Below, in pieces: positions 53,926-63,058 of a stretch of DNA of 64,000 bases; position 1 is the first letter of the stretch; every line of letters begins with the position of its first letter. The notes under the pieces are model-generated. The model made no database searches. It saw nothing but the letters and a program-made list of their open reading frames with translations, and was not told the DNA's origin. Made by a program: the position numbers and the translations under genes. The DNA is from Phytopythium helicoides (lineage: Eukaryota; Oomycota; Peronosporomycetes; Pythiales; Pythiaceae). Location: the NCBI GenBank assembly GCA_024867545.1, contig JANFNE010000009.1:186001-250000 (forward strand). Reading direction: 5' to 3'.

Positions 53926-54249
53926 CGTGTGGCGAGGCACACCAGGCGCAGTTTTCTCGTCTCGAATCGAGATTACCGCGTGCTCGGAATCGCACGGCAT
54001 GCTTTTTCGGCTTTCTCGGCAGAACTCGAATTCAGAAATGCACAAGTGATCGAGACGCAAATGAACTTTCGGCAAGAGAGCGATGTCATTGCACGTTTGT
54101 CATTCACTTCAACGCGTTTCTCCCGACTAATGAAGGACCAAGCACGAGTACTCATACAAGAAATGGATTAACTAGGTTGTCGTATCATGAAGCCGGAGCT
54201 TTCAAACGACGCGCATGTCAGTTTATAATCCTCGTACTCGACATGTAGG

Positions 54250-57200
54250 TGATATGAATCGATGAGCGCTCAGACATCCAAGGAAATTCAAGCGTCACTC
54301 AGCGGATCGGGTGGCGCCCGGCGCTGTCAGCAAGAACACTGCGAATGTTTAAGGGAAAAAATCATCATCAACGCGCTCGAACATGCAGTCATGCAATATA
54401 CTGGCGACCAGCGCAGGCGTCGACAGACACGCGCGCCGGTCGCCGGACTCGTGACAAACTTCCTTGGCTGGGTGTCGTGGAGAACACAACATGAGTAATC
54501 CCCGTCGGGTTAGCTCCAAGCAGCGGGCGGCACGACGTTCCGCCCATAGCGCCGCTGAGCCAATTGCATAACTGTTGGTATGACGATCAGTCCCCGCGAG
54601 TCCGCCGCGTGGCAAGCCACGCAAGCTCCAGCGCCGCATCTTCAGCCGAAGCTTCAGACACGGACGCCATCTCCGCAAAGCTTCGTCGCGAGGGGGTCTG
54701 CGCTTCGACGCCGGCACTCTCTGCCCTGGTGTCCGGGGAATTTCCCCAAGCCGCCGCCCGGAGGCGGCCCGCTTGACTCCGCAATTCTAAATTGTGTTCT
54801 GAATGCTGCTGGCGGCGACTTGCTGGGCCGCCATTTTGGTTGGTGGTTGGCAATGGAGCTCTTCGGCGAAACGACCGCGACCAGTCAATCCCAGGCGTTA
54901 GAGTTTACTTGATGTTTGTATGATGTTGGTTTCATACAAAAATCAAGTCAAATGGAAACCGGTTCTAGAAACGGACACCATTGATTACCGGTACTATACC
55001 GTACACTTCAACTTTGCCACTCCATCGATGATGGTACGACCTCTTCATCGCATGTCAACGGCATTCGCGATGTAAGCAGCGACGATCAATTCCCTGCATC
55101 GTCGATCTGCTACTACCTGCTCTCATAACATCACGCTTGCATCGCTGAACTACCACTGGGAGTCTGCCGCAGGATCCCACTTGAATGAAGCTTACCATTA
55201 CCATACCGGCGGACTGGAATTGATCAGGTGGTGCTGAATTAAGCTTGGAGGGACCGAGGAATGTCGAAGTAGCGAAGTAGCGCCAGACGTCATACTTTTC
55301 CGTATGTGGTGCACACCTTAGATTTCCGCGAGGCAAGGCTACATCGCGTTGTGGCGACACCAAAGAAGCGGGCGTTTGCGGACGAAACGCTTCTGCTTGT
55401 ACTAGACGCTACACCAGACGACAATTGGTTGGGTGCGCCGTCGCTGCTCGTGCTGCTAGAGGTACTTGCCATTGTCACACTTGCTCCAAGCTGCTTCCAG
55501 AGTCACCTGCGCCGAGAGCCCGCACTATTCTCAGCACTAGAATCGCCCATCATCTGCACGCCACCGACGACTCTACTCATCGAGGTCATTCTTCACAGTT
55601 CGTCCCGCCGAAGGCCAAGACTTCTTCGATTGTGCCATTCGAGACCAATTCATCTGTGACCACTTTCCGCATTGGATATTTCTCCGACACAACAAAATCG
55701 CCGGCGTAGATCCTGCTAGTAGATTCGCCGACCCACTCGATAGCATCACTGCACCAGATTTCCCACAAGTCGTGCTTGAAACAAGGGCATGTGAGTTCAT
55801 ACGGCTGAAGCATTTACACCGCCTGATATGCACACACTCACGTCGCCACCGATCACGACATTGCTGGCTAACACCACCGATTCCTCCTGACCGCCACCGA
55901 AGCCGCTAATACCCCCATCGAACGAAACAGTATTTGTGGTACCTAGTGAGATTGGCACCGAACAGAATGCGCCTCCGGACAAAGAACTGATCGATAGGCT
56001 CACCATTTCGATGTCTACAATCACACGGCAAAGCGCTGGAGCCCATGCCTGCGATATCACTTGTTGACAATATGCGTCCATCGCTCGGAATGCACGCACT
56101 ACCACTAAGAAGAAATTTACTCGACAGCGCCGCAAATGTTTCTCCGAACGCGATCAGGTGAGATAACTCTAAAGTCTCTCGACTCGGTACTTAGACATCG
56201 AATTGTCAACCGTACCCACTGAGGGCTCTTCGGCGACGGTCTCCCTAGCCGTCTACAACCAGCTCGTTACTGAGACCGATAATCTTCACAAATCTCACTG
56301 CAATAGCACTGTCCACAGATTCGCTCTGCAACACCTTATAACTGCCAACAAAAAGTTCTGTCGCTACTTCCCCGTACGATCGAGAATGAAGCTCCAGAAC
56401 AACTTGACTCAAGTGGTTCTCCACACATGAATATCCCCGCTGGCTCTGACGAAGAATAACAAAGTGGACGCACCGCAGATCGCAGCGCTACCGACTGGAG
56501 TTACCATTGGCTGCGCTTGGCCCGGGCGGCAAGCACGGGAACCTACCGCTGCTGGTCACACTGCTGATCTGGCTGACCAAACCAATTTTCATGTCGTCGA
56601 AATAACGTGACACTGCCGTTTGCTATCAGACTACGCAACATTTCATCCACATCGTTGCTGTTGTCAAGTACTACCCACTCACCGCTCAAAATGCAGAGAT
56701 TTGGACTCTATGGTTGAACGATCACGTCGAAAAAAGAGTCCTACCGGTGATAAAGCTCGCTGGATACGAGTCTGTGCTGCTGATCAGGTCAGTTCGTGGA
56801 GATGATCCACAACACGGATAACTCCTGCGCAACCGAGCGCTACAGATAGCCCACTCATTTCTCTTAAGCGTGCGCACGCTGTCACCTTCCAAATGCAATC
56901 AGTAGAGCTGGAGATTAACCGATGATCAAAGTGCTAAGTGAGTTGGGGGCATCCTCACAACGACGCTGCTCATCGTTCCGAACTTGAACTGAAGTTATAG
57001 TATAGTGCTCCCGCAAGTGGAAGTATTGTCGATCCAAACACCGGAGTGCGTCGAAGTGGATCGCGCTCGCAACATAGTCAGTGCTCGTATCCCACGAGAC
57101 TCAACAGTGTAATTGGCGCTAGCCTGATCAGCACTGACCTAGGCAGATTTGTCGTCAACAAGAATGTGTGGTCGTCATGTTCGTGTTCATTGAACAATAG

Positions 57201-58560
57201 ATGGTTCAGCCGTCCTCGGAGGAGATTAACATCCGTAAAGATGTCTCCGAGACCCACCTCCTCATCCAGCTCACCACCGAAGAATCGATCTCAAACTTAA
57301 GGTCCTGACAATTGTGCTCTATGACCGAGAGGTGTGTGGAATGGAGGAAAGTTGTTGGAGTGGCGAAGCACCACGGGATCATGTTGAAGTGGCCATCGTT
57401 GCCCCGCTGCCCAATCAGATTCGAGGAAGTCTACTACTGAGTTCTGTATGGAAACTAATCCTTACAAATATCAAGTGTTATATACCTGTATACCGGTACT
57501 TGAAATGGATATGATTTCTGCCGCGAACGTGTAGCCAACTGTACCGGTATATACCGGTACGGCAATTTGATGCAGCACGTGCGTGCAACCTTCACAGTCC
57601 GCCCTCCCTCATCCATCCTTCACGACGCGCGTCACAAATGCGCTGCTCAGCACCGCAATGTTCGTGCATTCACAGTACAGTACAATTCAGGTTCGAGCCA
57701 CAGCACGAACGAACGTCAGCCGCAGGCAAACTTCAGGATGCTGTGGGACGCTGTAGCTGTAGCCATCGACTTTGAGAGGGTTCGTTGGGAACACGAACTT
57801 CAATCACGCGCAGCGAGCGAGTTGTGCGATCGGCGGCGCTCTGTGGTCGCTTGTATGCTCGCGACCACCGGTCATCACGGATCTGTGATGGATCATCGGT
57901 CATTTCCGACATGTGCGAACGTGTTGTCAAATGCCAGGTGCTCGTCGACTGCAATAACCCGCAGCCGCTTACCGTACCACCATGGTAAACGCAATGCGTG
58001 ACGCGCGCAGTTTAATGCTACCGATCGGTCGATGGCTACAACCGTACCGCGTGTGCCAGCGCTTGCCACGCAGCGATCGATGACGAAGGTGTCGACGATC
58101 AACGAGCATGCTCCTCGCGGCAATGCGTGTCATTATCGGGTCTTGCAGGATCTATCCTTGTCGACGCGTCTCTTCATGCATTTGCAAAGGTTTTTCGTAG
58201 CGTCATTCGTGTGGTCCACATACTACGGTCGGTCGGCTCGATTGCTCACAGAGTGACGCGTCGTGCAATGACGTAAACACACCGGTTCAAGCGAAAACAC
58301 ATACCGGTACATAGCACAGCTGCCCCCAAGCAACATCAGTCGCGCATGCGCCACTCCGATGACTCCCGCGTCAACGTTGTCGCGGCGGCAACGCTCATGA
58401 CGCTGGCGGGCGGGCGGACGGCCCGGTAGCATCGCTGGCTGCGTGCGTCCCTCGCTGTATACGCTGTACAGTACCGTCGAGCGCATACCGGTAATTGTAC
58501 TGGTGGTGGGGGTGGTCGTTACGAACATACTGTAGGCCGCCGTGTATACACATGTGGCGA
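54250..58560. other. Gene-poor, decayed region
   Basis: About 4.3 kb without an intact gene. Short fragments read like former coding sequence interrupted by stops. On the minus strand at 55586-55813: IWCSDAIEWVGESTSRIYAG and VVTDELVSNGTIEEVLAFGG. On the plus strand near 55918-56040: TVFVVPSEIGTEQNAPPDKE. At 56645-56800: LTAQNAEIWTLWLNDHVEKR. At 57204-57300: EINIRKDVSETHLLIQLTTE. None can be tied to a family. The segment is also marked by repeated TACCGGTA palindromes. Possible relics of transposons or of a dead gene. Confidence 0.4.
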
Positions 58561-58616
58561 CATGTCGCGTCGGTTAAAACCGTTTACCAAACGCGGGCGA
58601 CCGCGTAATACCGGTA
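54986..58616. repeat. Dispersed TACCGGTA palindromes (seven exact copies)
   Basis: Exact copies begin at 54986, 57491, 57542, 57552, 58302, 58486 and 58609, often embedded in longer alternating words such as TATACCGGTA. I did not notice others elsewhere in the window, though this was a scan by eye. Confidence 0.6.
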
Positions 58617-58767
58617 CAATCGCTTTCGACAGGGATATCCACACGCGCTTTTCGACCCCAAGGACACGCCGATCATGCTGCGGCGGTGGCATTCCCGAAT
58701 CGGCGACCTCCGGCGCAAGCGCCCTCTTCCCCTTCGAGCCCCCCTGCCCCCCTCCTCCATTCGCACC

Positions 58768-60237
58768 ATGTCGCAGCTGTCGGACGTCGGTCTCTACGGC
58801 CTGGCCGTCATGGGCCAGAACTTCGCGCTCAACATGGCGTCGCACGGCTTCCGCGTCTCGGTGTGCAACCGCTCGCCCGACAAGGTGGACGCGACCGTGC
58901 AGCGCGCCGTGAACGAGGGCAACCTGCCGCTCGTGGGCTTCAAGGACGTCGGCGACTTCGTCGCCTCGCTCGCGCGCCCGCGCAAGGTCATCATCCTCGT
59001 CGTGGCCGGCAAGCCCGTGGACGCCACGATCGCCGCGCTCGCGCAGCACATGGAGCCCGGCGACATCATCATTGACGGCGGCAACGAGTGGTTCCCCAAC
59101 AGCGTGCGCCGCGCCACCGAGCTCGAGCCCAAGGGCATCCACTTCATCGGCATGGGCATCTCCGGCGGCGAGGAGGGCGCCCGCAACGGCCCCTCGCTCA
59201 TGCCCGGTGGACCCAAGGAGGCCTTCGACGCCATTGAGCCCATTCTCGTCAAGTGCGCCGCCCAGGTCGACGACGGCGCCTGCACGACCTACCTCGGCCC
59301 CATTGGCAGCGGCAACTACGTCAAGATGGTGCACAACGGTATCGAGTACGGTGACATGCAGCTCATCGCTGAGGCCTACGACGTGCTCAAGATCGCTGGT
59401 GGCCTCACCAACGAGGAGCTGGCCGAGGTCTTCGCCGAGTGGAACAAGGGCGAGCTTGAGTCGTTCCTGATCGAGATTACCGCCTCGATCTTCGGCAAGA
59501 AGGACGACCTCACCACGGACGGCTACCTCGTCGACAAGATCCTCGACCAGACGGGCATGAAGGGCACTGGCCGCTGGACGGTCCAGGAGGCCGCCGAGCG
59601 CTCGATCGCCGCCCCGACCATCACGGCGTCGCTCGATGCCCGCTACCTCAGCGCCCGCAAGCAGGAGCGCGTGTACGCCTCCAAGATCCTGAACGGCCCC
59701 TCGGAGATCCCGGCCGTTGACAAGCAGCAGCTCATCGACGACGTCCGCCAGGCTCTGTACGCCTCGAAGATCTGCAGTTACGCTCAGGGCCTGAACCTGA
59801 TCCGTGAGGCCGGTGTCCAGATGGGCTGGAACGTCAACCTCGGCGAGTGTGCTCGCATCTGGAAGGGCGGCTGCATCATCCGCGCTGCCTTCCTGGACCG
59901 CATCAAGGCGGCCTACTCCAAGAACCCGGAGCTCATCAGTCTGCTGGTCGACCCCGACTTCGCCCAGGAGCTGAACGCTCGCCAGTACTCGTGGCGCCGC
60001 GTGGTGTCGCTTGCTGTTGCCAGCGGCATCCCGTCGCCCTCGATTGCGGGCTCGCTCAACTACTTCGACTCGTTCCGCCGCGAGTCGCTGCCCGCCAACC
60101 TGACGCAGGCCCAGCGCGACTTCTTCGGTGGCCACACCTACGAGCGCACGGACCGCGAGGGCCGCTTCCACTGCGAGTGGACCGATGCTCACCACAACAT
60201 CGGCAACGTTGCCGAGCGTGTGCTTGGCAACCTGTAA
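58768..60237 (+). CDS. GND1: 6-phosphogluconate dehydrogenase, decarboxylating
   Basis: A 489-aa intron-free gene from MSQLSDVGLYGLAVMGQN, where homologues start. The Rossmann motif (GLYGLAVMGQNFALNMASHG), NADP-fold block (DIIIDGGNEWFPNSVRR), substrate loop (GISGGEEGARNGPSLMPGG), catalytic-lysine region (GSGNYVKMVHNGIEYGDMQL) and family signature (ILDQTGMKGTGRWT) are all present, ending NVAERVLGNL. It oxidises 6-phosphogluconate to ribulose 5-phosphate plus CO2 and NADPH in the cytosolic pentose phosphate pathway. Third positions are almost all C or G, as in very highly expressed oomycete genes. An in-frame ATG at 58675 would add 31 Arg-rich residues. Confidence 0.96.
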   Translation: MSQLSDVGLYGLAVMGQNFALNMASHGFRVSVCNRSPDKVDATVQRAVNEGNLPLVGFKDVGDFVASLARPRKVIILVVAGKPVDATIAALAQHMEPGDIIIDGGNEWFPNSVRRATELEPKGIHFIGMGISGGEEGARNGPSLMPGGPKEAFDAIEPILVKCAAQVDDGACTTYLGPIGSGNYVKMVHNGIEYGDMQLIAEAYDVLKIAGGLTNEELAEVFAEWNKGELESFLIEITASIFGKKDDLTTDGYLVDKILDQTGMKGTGRWTVQEAAERSIAAPTITASLDARYLSARKQERVYASKILNGPSEIPAVDKQQLIDDVRQALYASKICSYAQGLNLIREAGVQMGWNVNLGECARIWKGGCIIRAAFLDRIKAAYSKNPELISLLVDPDFAQELNARQYSWRRVVSLAVASGIPSPSIAGSLNYFDSFRRESLPANLTQAQRDFFGGHTYERTDREGRFHCEWTDAHHNIGNVAERVLGNL

Positions 60238-60791
60238 GCGTTGCCAGTCGTGCGAAGCGAAGAGTTGTGTAGCGTTGTTTGCTCGTCGCCTTCTTCCTCC
60301 GCTCGCGATTCGCTCGAGAAGCGCGGGTGACAGGCGTTGCGGTTGCCTCCGACAGCATCGATCGGTTCGAAAGTGCATATAAAAAAACGTTGATCAATGC
60401 AAGGGGTACCCTCCATTCTACATTCACCTTTCTCAGCACATCAATCGACGCAAACTCACACTTAAGCGGAAACGTAGAAAAAGAGACGTGAAACTAAATA
60501 AACCTCTTGTTACGGCAAGAAAGTTACGAAAGTACCGCAAGTTACGTCATGCGGTGGAGCGTTCGGATTCGTCCTGCTCACAATCGTCAACGGATCGGAA
60601 CTGATGCCACAGCTCGAACTTCATCAACTGCAAGCTGAGCAAGGTCTTTGCAGTACGGAACACGGCACCTGCATACATGCAAACGGATGTGACATGCGTT
60701 GAATTGTCTTGCGTCCTCTCTCTCTCTCTCTCGAACGGCAACGAATAATACAGCGGATTCGGCTAGCTTCTCCACTTTCGATCTTGCCATT

Positions 60792-62672
60792 ATGGCAACG
60801 AAGCAGAAGCGACCGCGGTCCGAGCACGATCCTGGACCACGCAAGCCTAAAGCGACACCAAAGCGACAGCGAAGCGACCCCCATCCTGGACTCGACCATA
60901 AGCTCGCAGAACCAGCGTCTCCTCCCGGCACTCAAGTTCCTGATGCCGAGGACCAAGAGGATGCAATCACTGGCACGGAGTTCACGGTTGTGAAGTCGAC
61001 ACTGAACTCGTTCTGCACGGAGCTGGGGAAACTGCTTCCCTGGGATGACGTCCTCGCCGACATGAACAAGGCGGTCTTGGAGGCGTACGTGCTGGCAAAC
61101 ATCCACGTCGCTCGACTGTGCAGAGAAGGCGGCCCTCTTCCATTGCTCAACCAGACATTCTTCCAGAGGTGCCTATCAGCGGTGACAGCTGGTGCACGCG
61201 CACGCCTAGCGATCGCTGACACGGAGTTCCGCCAATCTCTTGACCTTTACTACCAGTGGCGTGGTGCGGAGATTCCTCGTGCTAGTAGCGAATACCTGAG
61301 CAGTGGGTGGCACGCTTGGGCGGCTCGTGAGATGGTGACCAACACGAAGAACTCAATCAGGCTCAACTTCTTCCGGCGCTTTCTCAAAATGATTAAGCGG
61401 ACATACCATATTGGCGGGCACGAGGCGTACGACATGCTGAGAAAGATTCTCGCTCCACAGTATGATGGACCTGACCTCGAGATTCGAGCATGGCGGGCAC
61501 AGATACCACGAGCACCCAATGGAAAACTCAATGACACGCCACATGCTCTGTTGCCACTGACTTACTTCTTCTTGGCGGACATCGAGGAGTGGAACCGACA
61601 ATTTGTTGGGACGCCTGGCTTCCAGGAGATCCGTACTTTCAGCTTGCTGCCCTACAAGGACGGCTTCACCTGCAGCCATTTCAAGATGTGTAAGTACGGC
61701 CTTCGTGGGCTTTTACTACGAGCTGGAGTAGAGGTACCCGCTGCAGGAAACGACTGGAACGAGGAAGTCGACGAGTACTGGCGAGTGCTCTTCCGTATCG
61801 ATCGGTTTGAGACCACGAACCGCAGGTTTGCAGGCCAGATCGTCACTGATGGGAAAGCTGTCTCAATTGTGCTGCGGAAACCAATCCAAGACAACATCGC
61901 CCGAGTGCCTCGCGAAGATGACTTTGACGTTATGTGGGGCCTGGACCCGGGGTATAGAGATCTCTTCGTGACAACGAACCAGCTCGGTGAGAAGCTTTCC
62001 TGCTCAACACGCGAGTTCTACGAAGACGCTCGATACACTAGCAGCCAGAGGAAGAGAGTGGTGTGGCAGGACCAGCATGTGGCTGTTTCGGAAGCGGTGC
62101 ACCACATGCCAACCAAGAAGACCTCTTCACTTGCTGCACTCGAGCGGTATGTCCGGTTCATGATTCCTCGCATGGACATGTTGCTCGACTTCTACATGAT
62201 CAAGCCTTTTAGGAAGCTCAGACTGCGCAGCTATATCTATGCCAAGAAAAAGTTGCGCGCGTTGTGTCTGGTGCTGACTGAGCAGGCTGGACAGCGGACT
62301 GTGGTGGGCTTCGGGAACTGGAGCAACAACGACACTACTGGACGGATCAGAGGGCACCAGAAAGCACCAGTCAAGAAACTGGAGCGAGAGCTAAAGCGAT
62401 ACTGTTCTGTGATCTCGATCGACGAATTTCGGTCGAGCAAGCTGCATTCGAGATGCTGCAGAGAGTTGAGTTTTCAGTACAGCAAACGCTTGTGCAAGGA
62501 CGGTATTGAACGCACCTGCAGGATTTACAGCGTACTCCATTGTAGAACCAATGGTTGTCGTAGTATGACTGTGAATCGCGATGCGAATGCCTCCGAGAAC
62601 ATGCTGAAGCTCCTCCAGCGTCAACTACGCGGTCAACCTCGACCTCGCGCCTTTTCAAGAGGAAGGGTGTAG
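60792..62672 (+). CDS. Fanzor RNA-guided nuclease (eukaryotic TnpB homologue)
   Basis: A 626-aa single-exon ORF (an ATG at 60699 would add 31 residues). The basic N-terminus (MATKQKRPRSE; PRKPKATPKRQR) looks like a nuclear localisation signal. A helical region, including FFRRFLKMIKRTYHIGGHEA, leads to the RuvC fold. RuvC-I is FDVMWGLDPGYRDLFVTTN with D385. The central strand VVGFGNWSNNDTTG is followed by VISIDEFRSSK with E545, the displaced glutamate typical of Fanzor and some TnpB. RuvC-III is VNRDANASENML with D597. A zinc ribbon between them has H552, C555, C584 and C589, so one usual cysteine is histidine. Fanzors are omega-RNA-guided DNA nucleases carried by transposons. All three carboxylates are present, so the protein could be active. 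Confidence 0.85.
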   Translation: MATKQKRPRSEHDPGPRKPKATPKRQRSDPHPGLDHKLAEPASPPGTQVPDAEDQEDAITGTEFTVVKSTLNSFCTELGKLLPWDDVLADMNKAVLEAYVLANIHVARLCREGGPLPLLNQTFFQRCLSAVTAGARARLAIADTEFRQSLDLYYQWRGAEIPRASSEYLSSGWHAWAAREMVTNTKNSIRLNFFRRFLKMIKRTYHIGGHEAYDMLRKILAPQYDGPDLEIRAWRAQIPRAPNGKLNDTPHALLPLTYFFLADIEEWNRQFVGTPGFQEIRTFSLLPYKDGFTCSHFKMCKYGLRGLLLRAGVEVPAAGNDWNEEVDEYWRVLFRIDRFETTNRRFAGQIVTDGKAVSIVLRKPIQDNIARVPREDDFDVMWGLDPGYRDLFVTTNQLGEKLSCSTREFYEDARYTSSQRKRVVWQDQHVAVSEAVHHMPTKKTSSLAALERYVRFMIPRMDMLLDFYMIKPFRKLRLRSYIYAKKKLRALCLVLTEQAGQRTVVGFGNWSNNDTTGRIRGHQKAPVKKLERELKRYCSVISIDEFRSSKLHSRCCRELSFQYSKRLCKDGIERTCRIYSVLHCRTNGCRSMTVNRDANASENMLKLLQRQLRGQPRPRAFSRGRV

Positions 62673-62910
62673 GAGCCGTACGCTCAGCGTCTACTGGCGG
62701 GCGCATTTTGAGCCACACGATTCATTCAACTAGTGTCAGCAGGTGCGCTGTGCTGCGGAGCGCTGTGCTTTACGTTGCCTAGCAATGTGCGGTTCATGCG
62801 CAATGATGCGTGCAGTGTGGCTTGCTGATAGCCTGTTACACTCAGGCTTTGTTTTCGGGGAAAGTACCCCGGCCACATCACACGAGCCGTAGGCGAGTGT
62901 GTGGTAACAA
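62673..62910 (+). ncRNA. Candidate omega RNA (guide scaffold) of the Fanzor element
   Basis: The 3' flank of the Fanzor ORF carries three consecutive hairpins with short spacers: GCCTG/CAGGC with a 7-nt loop (62831-62847), CGGGG/CCCCG with a 6-nt loop (62856-62871), and a longer one at 62879-62901 made of CACAC/GTGTG, a symmetric GA/GA internal loop, and GCC/GGC closed by GTA. Upstream (62740-62770) GC-rich inverted words AGCGC/GCGCT also occur. In TnpB and Fanzor systems the omega RNA overlaps the nuclease 3' end and right element end, and the guide is the DNA just past it. The guide would then start near 62905-62911. The structure is seen; the function is inferred. Confidence 0.55.
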
Positions 62911-63058
62911 TGCAAGGGAAAAAAAGCTACGTGTGAACGAACGCCAAGGACTCGAGGTCATTCTCATGTTTCTCTATGATCACCACAGGTTGGCGTGAAG
63001 AGCGATTGAAATCTACACAAGCACAGCCAGTCTCATGCTTTCTATCGGCTGGACTTAC

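Larger units (their letters stand above)
60507..62910 (+). mobile_element. Fanzor transposon (putative extent)
   Basis: The Fanzor ORF and its 3' hairpins sit in the intergenic interval between GND and the acyltransferase gene. A 7-bp word TTGTTAC at 60507-60513 recurs inverted (GTAACAA) at 62904-62910, right after the last hairpin, giving a 2.4-kb unit. The ends are a guess: the match is short and target-site evidence needs an empty allele. No separate transposase is present, as is usual for Fanzor elements. Confidence 0.45.

Noticed and set aside
58519..60378. A 619-aa open frame on the minus strand covering the whole GND gene
   Set aside because: It is the mirror of a gene with extreme C/G third positions. 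The translation is Arg/Val/Leu/Ala-rich low-information sequence, while the plus strand matches 6PGDH throughout.
60714..60730. CT-dinucleotide run considered as part of the Fanzor ORF start
   Set aside because: Starting at 60699 adds Ser/Leu residues encoded by the microsatellite; the ATG at 60792 with a basic leader fits better.
62756..62830. GTGCGCTGTGCTGCGG-like repeats considered as a tRNA or snoRNA
   Set aside because: No cloverleaf, T-loop or C/D box pattern could be built; better explained as part of the Fanzor 3' RNA or spacer.
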